6,511 bases of DNA from a bacterium (GCA_027020325.1 JALUVT010000132.1:1-6511); one strand, 5' to 3'. Shown: positions 1 through 5,463, counted from the first letter of the stretch. Program-made: numbers and translations. The notes: generated from the letters alone by a model not told the origin.

Positions 1-124
1 TCCTTGCATCATCGGGGTTATCACAAAAATTTTTGATTTCTTCAATGGCCCCTCTTGTCAGGGGCAAACGCGCCTCCCCTTTATTTGTTGGAGACCAAAA
101 TTCGCTTGAATTTACTTTGCTCAT
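1..124 (-). CDS. Hypothetical protein, N-terminal 41 codons only (runs off the left edge)
   Basis: An ATG at 124-122 opens a frame with no stop through to the window edge. It encodes 41 residues beginning MSKVNSSEFWSP and ending near CDNPDDAR. The composition is soluble and mixed, with no signal peptide or membrane segment in the visible part, and I do not recognise the family. An in-frame stop lies at 142-140, so the start cannot be much further upstream. A perfect TATAAT at 144-139 lies 14 bases before the ATG, which leaves room for only a very short leader, and no Shine-Dalgarno sequence is visible. It lies on the same strand as the coiled-coil gene, 63 bases downstream of it. Forty-one open codons could arise by chance, so the call rests on the frame plus the promoter-like element. 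Confidence 0.45.
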   Translation of the reverse strand, partial: MSKVNSSEFWSPTNKGEARLPLTRGAIEEIKNFCDNPDDAR

Positions 125-138
125 GGTCTGATAAAAAT

Positions 139-144
139 ATTATA
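139..144 (-). promoter_or_regulatory. -10 element TATAAT before the left-edge gene
   Basis: The minus strand reads TATAAT at 144-139, a perfect sigma70-type -10 hexamer. The predicted transcription start, near 132, is about 8 bases from the ATG at 124. No convincing -35 was found at 16-18 bases spacing, and the surroundings are very AT-rich, so a chance match is possible. Confidence 0.35.
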
Positions 145-187
145 TTAATACTATTTTTTTCTTATTTTACAACCACTCTTCTTGCGC

Positions 188-478
188 TTAATTCTTCCTC
201 GCCCGCGGCTTTAAAATTTTTTCCGGCGCGATCTGACTTAACAACTCCCGTACTTGAGCGCGAAATTCTTGATAAGCTTTTTCCATCTCCTCGGCTCGTA
301 AAACTGCTTCGGTTTTCAATTCCTCTCCCTTAGCCGCGAAAAACGGACGGTCTTGAATCTGACGAATTTTTTGCGCTAATTCACGCTCCAACCGTTTTAA
401 CTCTTGATCCAAATCAACTTTCTTCTTTGTCTGCCGCGAGAAAGTTTGAGCTTGGGGCGGGACTTGGGTATTGGTCAT
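188..478 (-). CDS. Small coiled-coil protein of unknown function (96 aa)
   Basis: This is a 96-residue, highly charged protein with no signal peptide or membrane segment, so it is probably cytoplasmic. Residues 1-20 are polar and likely disordered. Residues 21-43 and 47-83 look like two long amphipathic helices rich in Glu, Lys, Arg, Gln and Leu, separated by a DRPFF turn at 43-47. The tail (PRARKN) is basic. This suggests a helical hairpin or an oligomerising coiled coil. I recognise no family and assign no function. The ATG at 478 is preceded by TTTTTAA and no Shine-Dalgarno sequence, but an extended -10 element lies 9 bases upstream, suggesting a leaderless or nearly leaderless mRNA. The gene lies downstream of, and on the same strand as, the exported DUF5667-like gene, 137 bases away. 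With its own promoter it need not share that transcript. Confidence 0.7.
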   Translation of the reverse strand: MTNTQVPPQAQTFSRQTKKKVDLDQELKRLERELAQKIRQIQDRPFFAAKGEELKTEAVLRAEEMEKAYQEFRAQVRELLSQIAPEKILKPRARKN

Positions 479-615
479 TTAAAAACTATGATAACAAAAG
501 GATCCCCGCCCGGACAAGCTCAAGACAAGAATTCCCTCTTTTCTCCTTTTCCTCTCTCCAGTAGCCCACTCTCTCTTCTCTCTTCCCGCTCCCCGCAAGA
601 TTAAAGTTAAACCTT
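479..615 (-). other. Intergenic segment with a purine-rich tract
   Basis: These 137 bases separate the DUF5667-like gene from the 96-aa gene. Positions 532-595 are almost all pyrimidine on the plus strand, so a transcript of the upstream gene would carry a long G/A-rich 3' stretch containing several AGGAG/GGAGA-like words. I saw no GC-rich hairpin followed by a U-run, so no intrinsic terminator is called. The end of the segment holds the predicted promoter of the 96-aa gene. Confidence 0.5.
488..517 (-). promoter_or_regulatory. Predicted extended -10 promoter of the 96-aa gene
   Basis: The minus strand carries TTGTCC at 517-512 (4 of 6 to the -35 consensus), an 18-base spacer, then TATCAT at 493-488 (5 of 6 to the -10 consensus). 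TGT directly before the -10 forms an extended -10 (TGTTATCAT). Transcription would start about 2-4 bases before the ATG at 478. Confidence 0.5.
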
Positions 616-1830
616 TTAATCAAGCAGGGTCGGGACTTTAATCAAGGTCGGTGTTTTAACAAAAGTCGGAGTCCGCGTTGGCACTACGAGCGTTGGCGTT
701 AATTTCCCAAGCTCTTTTTCCAGCTCTTCTTGCTTCTCTTTCAGCTCCTCCTGCAATTCTTGCTCTTGCGAGACCGCTTCTTGGGCCGCTTCCGTTGCCT
801 CTTCTACTGCCTTTTGCGCTTCCTCAACTGCTTCCTGCGCTTTTTGCGTTGCCTCCTGCGCTGTCTTTTGCGCTTCTTCGACTACCTCCGCGGCTTTTTC
901 TTGGGCTTCAGTAGTGGTTTTTTCTCTTTCTTTTCGCGCCTCCTCAAGTTGCTTCTTTAACGCTTCTTTAGTCGGCTGAACCGTAGCCCGAATTTCTTCC
1001 AGCTGTTTCTTTAATGCTTCGGCAGTTGGTTCAAGCTCTTCCCGCAGTTCTTTTTTCTGCTCCTTCAACGCTTCCACCGTAGGCCTAATCACCGTGATTG
1101 TCGGCTCCAATTGTTCGCGCCATTCTTCAATCTCTTCGTGCAATTTTGTCAACTGCCGCAGATTTCTCAGCAAGACCGGAGTAGGAATTGGCTGCGGTTG
1201 GCGCAAACCCGCCTCACGCTTTTTTTCTTCCTTTTCCTTTTTTAATTTCTGCAACAAAGTCTTGACCCGACTAACTTTTTTATTCACCGTGGGCCACATT
1301 TTCACCTTTTCTCGTTCACTTAAGGCTTGAAATGCCTCCTGCTGACCTTTCATACTCGCTTCCAGCGCCGCCGCCACTGCCGGTTGAGCTTGCGGCGGAA
1401 GTTTCTTATAGAGATCGGTCAAAACTTCCTCATGCTTTAATGCTTTTTCCGTTACCTTACTCAAAGCCTGATCCGCCTTCTCTCCCTGCCCCGATAATTT
1501 CTGCGCTTTTTGCACTACTGCACTGACTTGCTTGCGATATTTGGCCAAAACTTTCTCCGCGAGATCATCCTTCCCTTTTTCAACCAAAGCCTGAGCTTCG
1601 GCCAAGCGCTTCTCAGCAAAATGCATCATTTTTTCGGTCTTGGCAACGGGATTAAAAGTGAGGGCAAGGTTAACCGACTCCCAAAAAGTCTTGAAAAAAT
1701 AAAAAGGACTGTCGGGAAGAATTCCCGGTGCAGGAAGATTAGTTTCGGCCACTACTTCAGCCCGCGCTGAGCTTAAAGAAAAAGAAAATACTAAAAACAG
1801 TACTCCTAAAATCAAAAAAAACTTCTTCAC
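616..1830 (-). CDS. Exported DUF5667-like protein with long helical repeat region and Pro-Thr tail (404 aa)
   Basis: Residues 1-24 form a signal peptide: a KK-rich start, a hydrophobic core (FFLILGVLFLVFSF) and a likely signal peptidase I site after SARA. Residues about 32-175 match the pattern I know for DUF5667: an APGILPDSPFYFFKTFWE opening, then NPVAKTEKMMHFAEKRLAEA and helical bundles. This family is common in CPR genomes and its function is unknown. After a linker (205-225) comes a very charged helical region. Residues 250-375 form seven consecutive 18-residue units, and 378-404 form a Pro-Thr tail. The likely location is secreted or on the cell surface, as a stalk or spacer. The start is set at GTG 1830, because AAAGGAGG at 1846-1839 lies 8 bases before it; the longer reading from GTG 1839 would overlap that ribosome site. 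A good promoter lies about 65 bases upstream. A role in envelope structure is inference only. Confidence 0.8.
   Translation of the reverse strand: MKKFFLILGVLFLVFSFSLSSARAEVVAETNLPAPGILPDSPFYFFKTFWESVNLALTFNPVAKTEKMMHFAEKRLAEAQALVEKGKDDLAEKVLAKYRKQVSAVVQKAQKLSGQGEKADQALSKVTEKALKHEEVLTDLYKKLPPQAQPAVAAALEASMKGQQEAFQALSEREKVKMWPTVNKKVSRVKTLLQKLKKEKEEKKREAGLRQPQPIPTPVLLRNLRQLTKLHEEIEEWREQLEPTITVIRPTVEALKEQKKELREELEPTAEALKKQLEEIRATVQPTKEALKKQLEEARKEREKTTTEAQEKAAEVVEEAQKTAQEATQKAQEAVEEAQKAVEEATEAAQEAVSQEQELQEELKEKQEELEKELGKLTPTLVVPTRTPTFVKTPTLIKVPTLLD
706..1083 (-). repeat. Seven tandem 18-residue (54-bp) units in the DUF5667-like gene
   Basis: Residues 250-375 divide without gaps into seven 18-residue units. 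The first three are PTVEALKEQKKELREELE, PTAEALKKQLEEIRATVQ and PTKEALKKQLEEARKERE. Units 4 to 6 start KTTTEAQEKA, KTAQEATQKA and KAVEEATEAA. Unit 7 starts ELQEELKEKQ and is the most diverged. Eighteen residues equal five alpha-helical turns (or a heptad plus a hendecad), so each unit would place the same face in register. At DNA level the units have diverged, which points to old duplication rather than a fresh tandem repeat. Confidence 0.7.
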
Positions 1831-1838
1831 TTTCTTCA

Positions 1839-1846
1839 CCTCCTTT
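1839..1846 (-). promoter_or_regulatory. Strong Shine-Dalgarno site that decides the DUF5667-like gene start
   Basis: The minus strand reads AAAGGAGG at 1846-1839. The gap to GTG 1830 is 8 bases, which is near ideal. The upstream in-frame GTG at 1839 begins on the last base of this motif and would have no usable spacing. This is the only strong Shine-Dalgarno site seen before a gene in the window. Confidence 0.75.
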
Positions 1847-1901
1847 CCTACTTTAACTCAAGATTAAAAATTTTCACTGTGGCAATCACGATTCTTTTTT
1901 A

Positions 1902-1929
1902 ATTGTAACAATTTTTTTCCAAATGTAAA
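1902..1929 (-). promoter_or_regulatory. Sigma70-type promoter of the DUF5667-like gene
   Basis: The minus strand reads TTTACA at 1929-1924 (-35), a 16-base spacer, then TACAAT at 1907-1902 (-10). TGT directly upstream of the -10 gives an extended element (TGTTACAAT). Transcription would start near 1895, leaving a leader of about 65 bases that includes the Shine-Dalgarno site. Confidence 0.65.
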
Positions 1930-2013
1930 GCTATGGCCTTAGTAGATAATTCATTCACCGCGGAGACAAGGAATAGGAAATTTTGTTTTGCGGAAGCTAT
2001 AAAACCAAACTAT

Positions 2014-2041
2014 TTGGAAATTTTCTCCTCTAAATTATAAA
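2014..2041 (+). promoter_or_regulatory. Possible promoter of the Nramp-related gene
   Basis: TTGGAA at 2014-2019 (4 of 6 to the -35 consensus), a 16-base spacer and TATAAA at 2036-2041 form a plausible promoter. Its start point would fall at about 2048-2050, on or beside the ATG at 2050. No Shine-Dalgarno sequence precedes that ATG. The stretch is AT-rich and overlapping TAAAAT words could also serve as the -10, so the exact hexamer is uncertain. A weaker TATAAA at 1998-2003 lacks a convincing -35. Confidence 0.35.
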
Positions 2042-2049
2042 ATAAAATC

Positions 2050-3450
2050 ATGAAAGATCTGCCGCCTGCTCCGCGATTAAAAAATGTCTTGGGGCCCTCT
2101 TTTATTCTCCTTGGATTAGCTTTAGGAAGTGGAGAATTAATTCTTTGGCCCTATTTGGCGGCCAATTATGGTTTGGGGCTGATTTGGGGTGCTGCTTTGG
2201 GAATAACTTTCCAATTTCTTCTTAATCTGGAGATTATGCGTTACAGCTTGGTTTGGGGCGAGAGTATTTTTGTCGGATTCCGCCGTCTGAGCCGTTTCTG
2301 GCCGCTCTGGTTTATTGTTAGCACCTTCATTCCCTGGAGTCTCCCCGGATTTTCTAGTGCTACCAGTCAAATTTTTAGTTATTTTTTTAACTGGGGACCG
2401 AGGCAGGAAACATTTCTTAGTATCGCCCTCCTTATTTTAACCGGCTTAATTCTAACCATAGGAAAAACTCTTTATCGCACCATGGAATGGATTCAACGGA
2501 CGATTATCCTTTTGGGGCTACCGCTAATTTTGCTCTTAGTTATTCTATTAACCAATTCTCGCGACTGGCTTGAATTAGCGGCGGGCTTGATTGGTCGCGG
2601 CTATTCAATAAATTCTCAAGGTCTTAAAGAATGGTGGTGGCTTTTTCCCGCCGGGGTCTCTTGGGCCTCGTTTTTAGGGGCTTTTGCCTATTCCGGGGCC
2701 GGGGGGAATCTCAATTTAGCCCAATCTTATTATGTTAAGGAAAAGGGACTGGGGATGGGGCGCTACAGCAGTAAAATTAGCTCTCTTTTTCAAAGGAAAA
2801 AAGAAAAAGTACTCTTAGAAGGCGAAACTTTTCCTTTAACAAAAGAAAATAAAGAAAAATTTCAACACTGGTGGCGATTAATAAAAACAGAACATGCCTT
2901 AGTTTTCTGGTTGCTGGGTTTTTTGACCATTGTTCTCCTCGCGGTTTTAGCCCGCAGTCTTCTTTGGGGCCAAGCTGATGCTCAAGGACTCAACTTTATT
3001 TTCCAAGAAAAAACAGTCATTGCCAAAAATCTCGGTGCCAGCGGAGGAATTCTTTTTCTCCTCATTGCCGCGTTGATGCTCTATTCCACCCAATTGGGAG
3101 TATTAGAATCATCAGCGCGAATTATTGCCGAAAATATTCTTCTTCTTTCTTGGCGCCCCGGGATCAAAGTTCAGGCTTCGCGTGCCTTTTATTTCGCCCT
3201 TTGGGGACAAATTGTTTTGGGAATAATTATTCTTGCCGCGGGATTACAAGAACCACGCTTCCTACTTACCTTGGCCGCGATTCTCAATGCAGTAGCAATG
3301 ACCATTCTTTTCCCCCTTGTCGCCTGGCTCAACCGCCAACGATTAGCTCCTGAATTACAACCTTCACCCGGGGGACAAATATTTTTCTTTCTCGCCTTCC
3401 TTTTTTTTCTTATCTTCAGCGGCTTAACTTTTAGCAAATACTTTTTTTGA
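2050..3450 (+). CDS. Nramp-related divalent metal transporter family protein, non-canonical motifs (466 aa)
   Basis: This is a polytopic inner-membrane protein with about 10-11 hydrophobic helices and the LeuT-like order expected of Nramp-related carriers. The first helix (about 15-38) reads GPSFILLGLALGSGELILWP, aligning with Nramp TM1 but carrying GSGE (26-29) where true Nramps have the metal-binding DPGN. The TM6 equivalent (about 204-224) reads AYSGAGGNLNLAQSYYVKEK in place of the MPH-containing helix. A basic cytoplasmic loop (238-275) precedes a further helix block. TQLGVLESSARIIAEN (347-362) also fits this divergent branch as I remember it. Length is normal for the superfamily. The substrate cannot be assigned: divalent metal uptake is the family default, but the altered TM1 and TM6 make it doubtful. 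The gene ends with TGA and is divergent from the DUF5667-like gene. The ATG at 2050 has no Shine-Dalgarno sequence. Confidence 0.75.
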   Translation: MKDLPPAPRLKNVLGPSFILLGLALGSGELILWPYLAANYGLGLIWGAALGITFQFLLNLEIMRYSLVWGESIFVGFRRLSRFWPLWFIVSTFIPWSLPGFSSATSQIFSYFFNWGPRQETFLSIALLILTGLILTIGKTLYRTMEWIQRTIILLGLPLILLLVILLTNSRDWLELAAGLIGRGYSINSQGLKEWWWLFPAGVSWASFLGAFAYSGAGGNLNLAQSYYVKEKGLGMGRYSSKISSLFQRKKEKVLLEGETFPLTKENKEKFQHWWRLIKTEHALVFWLLGFLTIVLLAVLARSLLWGQADAQGLNFIFQEKTVIAKNLGASGGILFLLIAALMLYSTQLGVLESSARIIAENILLLSWRPGIKVQASRAFYFALWGQIVLGIIILAAGLQEPRFLLTLAAILNAVAMTILFPLVAWLNRQRLAPELQPSPGGQIFFFLAFLFFLIFSGLTFSKYFF

Positions 3451-3461
3451 AAAAGAAAAAG

Positions 3462-3470
3462 TGTTAAAAT
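3462..3470 (+). promoter_or_regulatory. Extended -10 element of tRNA-Lys
   Basis: TGTTAAAAT at 3462-3470 combines an extended TGN with TAAAAT. It lies 8 bases before the first base of the mature tRNA, so transcription would start 1-2 bases upstream of the tRNA 5' end. The only -35 candidate at 17 bases spacing is a T-run (3442-3447) inside the last codons of the transporter gene; TTGAAA at 3447-3452 is too close at 12 bases. Confidence 0.45.
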
Positions 3471-3478
3471 AAGGCAAA

Positions 3479-3554
3479 GGGGCGGTAACTCAGGTGGTAG
3501 AGTATCAGCCTTTTAAGCTGAGAGTCGTGGGTTCGAGTCCCACCCGCCTCACCA
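3479..3554 (+). tRNA. tRNA-Lys (anticodon TTT), CCA encoded
   Basis: The cloverleaf is complete. The acceptor stem is GGGGCGG (3479-3485) with CCGCCTC (3544-3550), including one G-T wobble at pair 2. The D stem is ACTC/GAGT, with an AGGTGGTA loop that has the conserved GG. The anticodon stem is TCAGC/GCTGA, with loop CTTTTAA and anticodon TTT at 3512-3514. The variable loop is GAGTC. The T stem is GTGGG/CCCAC with loop TTCGAGT. The discriminator is A at 3551, followed by a genomically encoded CCA (3552-3554). It lies 28 bases after the transporter stop codon and converges with the ftsI operon. Confidence 0.97.
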
Positions 3555-3666
3555 TTTTCTACTCTTCCCCTTTTTAATTTAAGGCCCCCCACACGCTTAC
3601 GGACGGGAAGCTCACGCTAAATTAGATCTATTTTATCCTAATGTCCCCGACCCCGCAGCGCAACAC
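3555..3666. other. Convergent intergenic gap between tRNA-Lys and ftsI
   Basis: These 112 bases must hold the 3' ends of both the transporter/tRNA transcript and the dcw transcript. A short T-run (3571-3575) follows the tRNA without a GC hairpin. AT-only arms TAATTTA (3575-3581) and TAAATTA (3618-3624) flank a GC-rich centre with small GCTT/AAGC pairing. None of these is a standard intrinsic terminator in either direction. Confidence 0.4.
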
Positions 3667-3679
3667 TTATTCCGGGGTC
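3649..3679. repeat. Inverted repeat across the ftsI stop codon
   Basis: GACCCCG (3649-3655) and CGGGGTC (3673-3679) form a perfect 7-bp GC-rich stem with a 17-base loop. The loop contains the ftsI stop codon (3667-3669). On the minus-strand transcript no U-run follows, so it is not a typical intrinsic terminator. It could protect the 3' end or halt ribosomes or RNA polymerase weakly, which is inference. Confidence 0.35.
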
Positions 3680-5460
3680 AGGTTGAAGTAAAGAATCAAC
3701 TCTTTCACCATCTCCAACCAAAGAGGAGCAGCGGTCTCGGCACTATAAATTGATGCTGTTGGTTCTTCTAATTTTACTAACAAGACAAAACGCGGCTGCT
3801 TGAGGGGAGCAAAACCAACAAAAGTAACATTGGTTTTACGCGGATCATAACCTCCAGCACGGGGAATTTGCGCGGTCCCAGTTTTACCGGCCAAGGGGAA
3901 ATTTTCCAGCCCCGCCTGGCGCACAAACCACTTAAATTCTCCCTTCCGAATGACATCGCGCAGCATTTGCCGTAAAATAGCACTTGTTTTTTCACTAAAA
4001 AGACGCTGGGGCGGGCGATGAGAAAGTTTAATCTCGCGCCCGTTGTCAATTAATTTTTCCACGACATAGGGTTGGGGTTTTAACCCTCCATTAGCAACAG
4101 CAGCAAAAATGAGGCTTAATTGCAGCGGAGTAACCGATATTCCTTGCCCAAAAGCCGCTGTAGCCAAGTCAATTTCCTGCCAGTCTTCAGCCGGTTTAAC
4201 AATTCCCGCCTCTTCCCCTTCAAGATCAATACCTGTTTTTTCTCCTAACCCCGCCCGCTGCAGGTATTTAAGATAACGCGACAGCCCCAGTTTCCGCGCC
4301 ACCCAAGCCGCACCCACATTATCGGAATGCTGTAAAATTTCGGCCATTGTCTCCTGAGGGTAATAACGGTCATTCCAGGTACGGATCGTGTGTCCTTGAA
4401 TAGTTAAAGGTCCTTGACAAGGACAACGAGTCTGCGGCTCAACAACTTTTTCTTCCAGTGCCGCCCCCATTGTCAAAACTTTAAGCACTGATCCGGGTTC
4501 ATAGGTTTGCCCAATAGCACGATTAACTAGATTTTCCTCTTCCTCCTCCCGCCATTGAGAAGGAAGAAAAGAGGGAACACTAGCCATTGCCAATACCGCT
4601 CCACTGGTAGGATCAAGGAGCACAAATGTTCCACTCTTGGCCCCATACTTTTCTACCCCGGCATTCAGTTTTTCTTCCAAGAGATACTGTAAATTACGGT
4701 CAATTGTCAAAACTAAATCCCGTCCGTCTCGCGGAGGTTGAAGGCGATAGATTCCCAAAGGAATCGGATTTCCAAGAGCATCTTTTTCCCAAAAACGCCA
4801 TCCTTCCTGTCCCTGCAAATCTCCATTATAAAAACCTTCCAAACCAAAATAGCCCTGTGCTTCTCCCTCTTCATTTTCGCCCAAAAACCCCAGAACCTGA
4901 GCCGCGAGTTTCCCTTCGGGGTAAAGACGATTGGCTTCGGGTTGTAAATAAATTCCTCGAAACATTTTTTCCAATTTTTCCCTACTCTCTTCTCCTACTT
5001 CTCGAGCAATCAACAGCCATTGAATTCGCCCCCCAGCCAAAATTTTTTGTAATTGCTCCTCCATCTTTTCCCCTTCTTCCTCGCTCCAAACCTTTTCCTG
5101 CAACAAAAAATTTTTTAATTCTTGCCAAGGGGAAAATTGTTTGAGCTCAACGCCTGAACTTAATAAAGTTTTTTCTTTTGCTTCGCTTAAGCTAAACTGC
5201 GGTAAGATTAAAAAAAGGCGGTAGGTCGTTAAATTATCGGCCAAAGGATAATAATCATGACTGAGGATTCGGCCGCGTTGTGCAGGCAAAATTTCCCGCC
5301 GCCAGTGCTGATTTTCTGCTAATGCGAGATAAAAACGGTGCTGCCAAAGCTGAAGATAGAATAAACGCAGTCCCAGCAACAAAAAAAATCCATAATAAAA
5401 AACAGCCAACAAATAGAATCGCCCCCGGAAGGGTTGTTTTTTTTTCCTTTTTTTCCTCAT
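3667..5460 (-). CDS. ftsI: Peptidoglycan D,D-transpeptidase FtsI (class B penicillin-binding protein)
   Basis: This class B PBP cross-links septal peptidoglycan by transpeptidation. A basic N-terminus (RKKRKKK) precedes one membrane anchor (about 14-36), so the rest is extracytoplasmic. The pedestal region includes PAQRGRI (59-65) and the RLYPEGKLAAQVLGFLGE and YFGLEGFYNGDLQG signatures (178-216). The transpeptidase domain spans about 245-590 and has all three catalytic motifs: SVLK (Ser324 nucleophile, Lys327) in YEPGSVLK, SDN (379-381) and KTGT (526-529). At 597 residues it is normal for the family, with no PASTA domain at the C-terminus. The ATG at 5460 lies 3 bases after the ftsL stop and has no clear Shine-Dalgarno sequence, so translation is probably coupled. 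Placement after rsmH and ftsL supports FtsI (division) over the elongation PBP MrdA. Confidence 0.93.
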   Translation of the reverse strand: MRKKRKKKQPFRGRFYLLAVFYYGFFLLLGLRLFYLQLWQHRFYLALAENQHWRREILPAQRGRILSHDYYPLADNLTTYRLFLILPQFSLSEAKEKTLLSSGVELKQFSPWQELKNFLLQEKVWSEEEGEKMEEQLQKILAGGRIQWLLIAREVGEESREKLEKMFRGIYLQPEANRLYPEGKLAAQVLGFLGENEEGEAQGYFGLEGFYNGDLQGQEGWRFWEKDALGNPIPLGIYRLQPPRDGRDLVLTIDRNLQYLLEEKLNAGVEKYGAKSGTFVLLDPTSGAVLAMASVPSFLPSQWREEEEENLVNRAIGQTYEPGSVLKVLTMGAALEEKVVEPQTRCPCQGPLTIQGHTIRTWNDRYYPQETMAEILQHSDNVGAAWVARKLGLSRYLKYLQRAGLGEKTGIDLEGEEAGIVKPAEDWQEIDLATAAFGQGISVTPLQLSLIFAAVANGGLKPQPYVVEKLIDNGREIKLSHRPPQRLFSEKTSAILRQMLRDVIRKGEFKWFVRQAGLENFPLAGKTGTAQIPRAGGYDPRKTNVTFVGFAPLKQPRFVLLVKLEEPTASIYSAETAAPLWLEMVKELILYFNLTPE

Positions 5461-5463
5461 TCT

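Noticed and set aside
48..65. Hairpin GCCCCT / AGGGGC with a 6-base loop
   Set aside because: It lies inside the predicted left-edge coding frame and has no T-run on either side, so it is not a terminator; a 6-bp stem is common by chance.
55..333. Plus-strand open frame of 92 codons at the left end
   Set aside because: It overlaps the partial minus-strand gene and the 3' part of the 96-aa gene, has an odd low-complexity middle, and shows no ribosome site or family features.
486..569. Possible 27-residue ORF from GTG 569 on the minus strand within the purine tract
   Set aside because: Its Shine-Dalgarno-like words are a by-product of the G/A tract, the peptide shows no recognisable pattern, and it ends inside the predicted promoter of the 96-aa gene.
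678..960. Plus-strand open frames with Leu/Ala/Phe-rich translations antisense to the DUF5667-like gene
   Set aside because: These are expected mirror products of the Glu/Lys/Ala-rich repeat codons. They have no start signals and overlap one another.
2137..2370. Minus-strand open frame of 77 codons inside the transporter gene
   Set aside because: It is antisense to conserved membrane helices, has no promoter or ribosome site, and shows no recognisable domain.
3575..3624. TAATTTA / TAAATTA inverted arms after the tRNA as a terminator
   Set aside because: The stem is AT-only with a 36-base loop and no following T-run, so it is unlikely to terminate transcription.
3527..3666. tRNA 3' end as an integration (att) site with a mobile element next to it
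   Set aside because: No integrase, no direct copy of the tRNA 3' end elsewhere in the window, and the neighbour is a core ftsI gene.
4626..5144. Plus-strand open frame of 172 codons inside ftsI
   Set aside because: It lies wholly antisense to the conserved ftsI frame, and its Pro/Phe/Leu-rich composition is typical of an antisense shadow.
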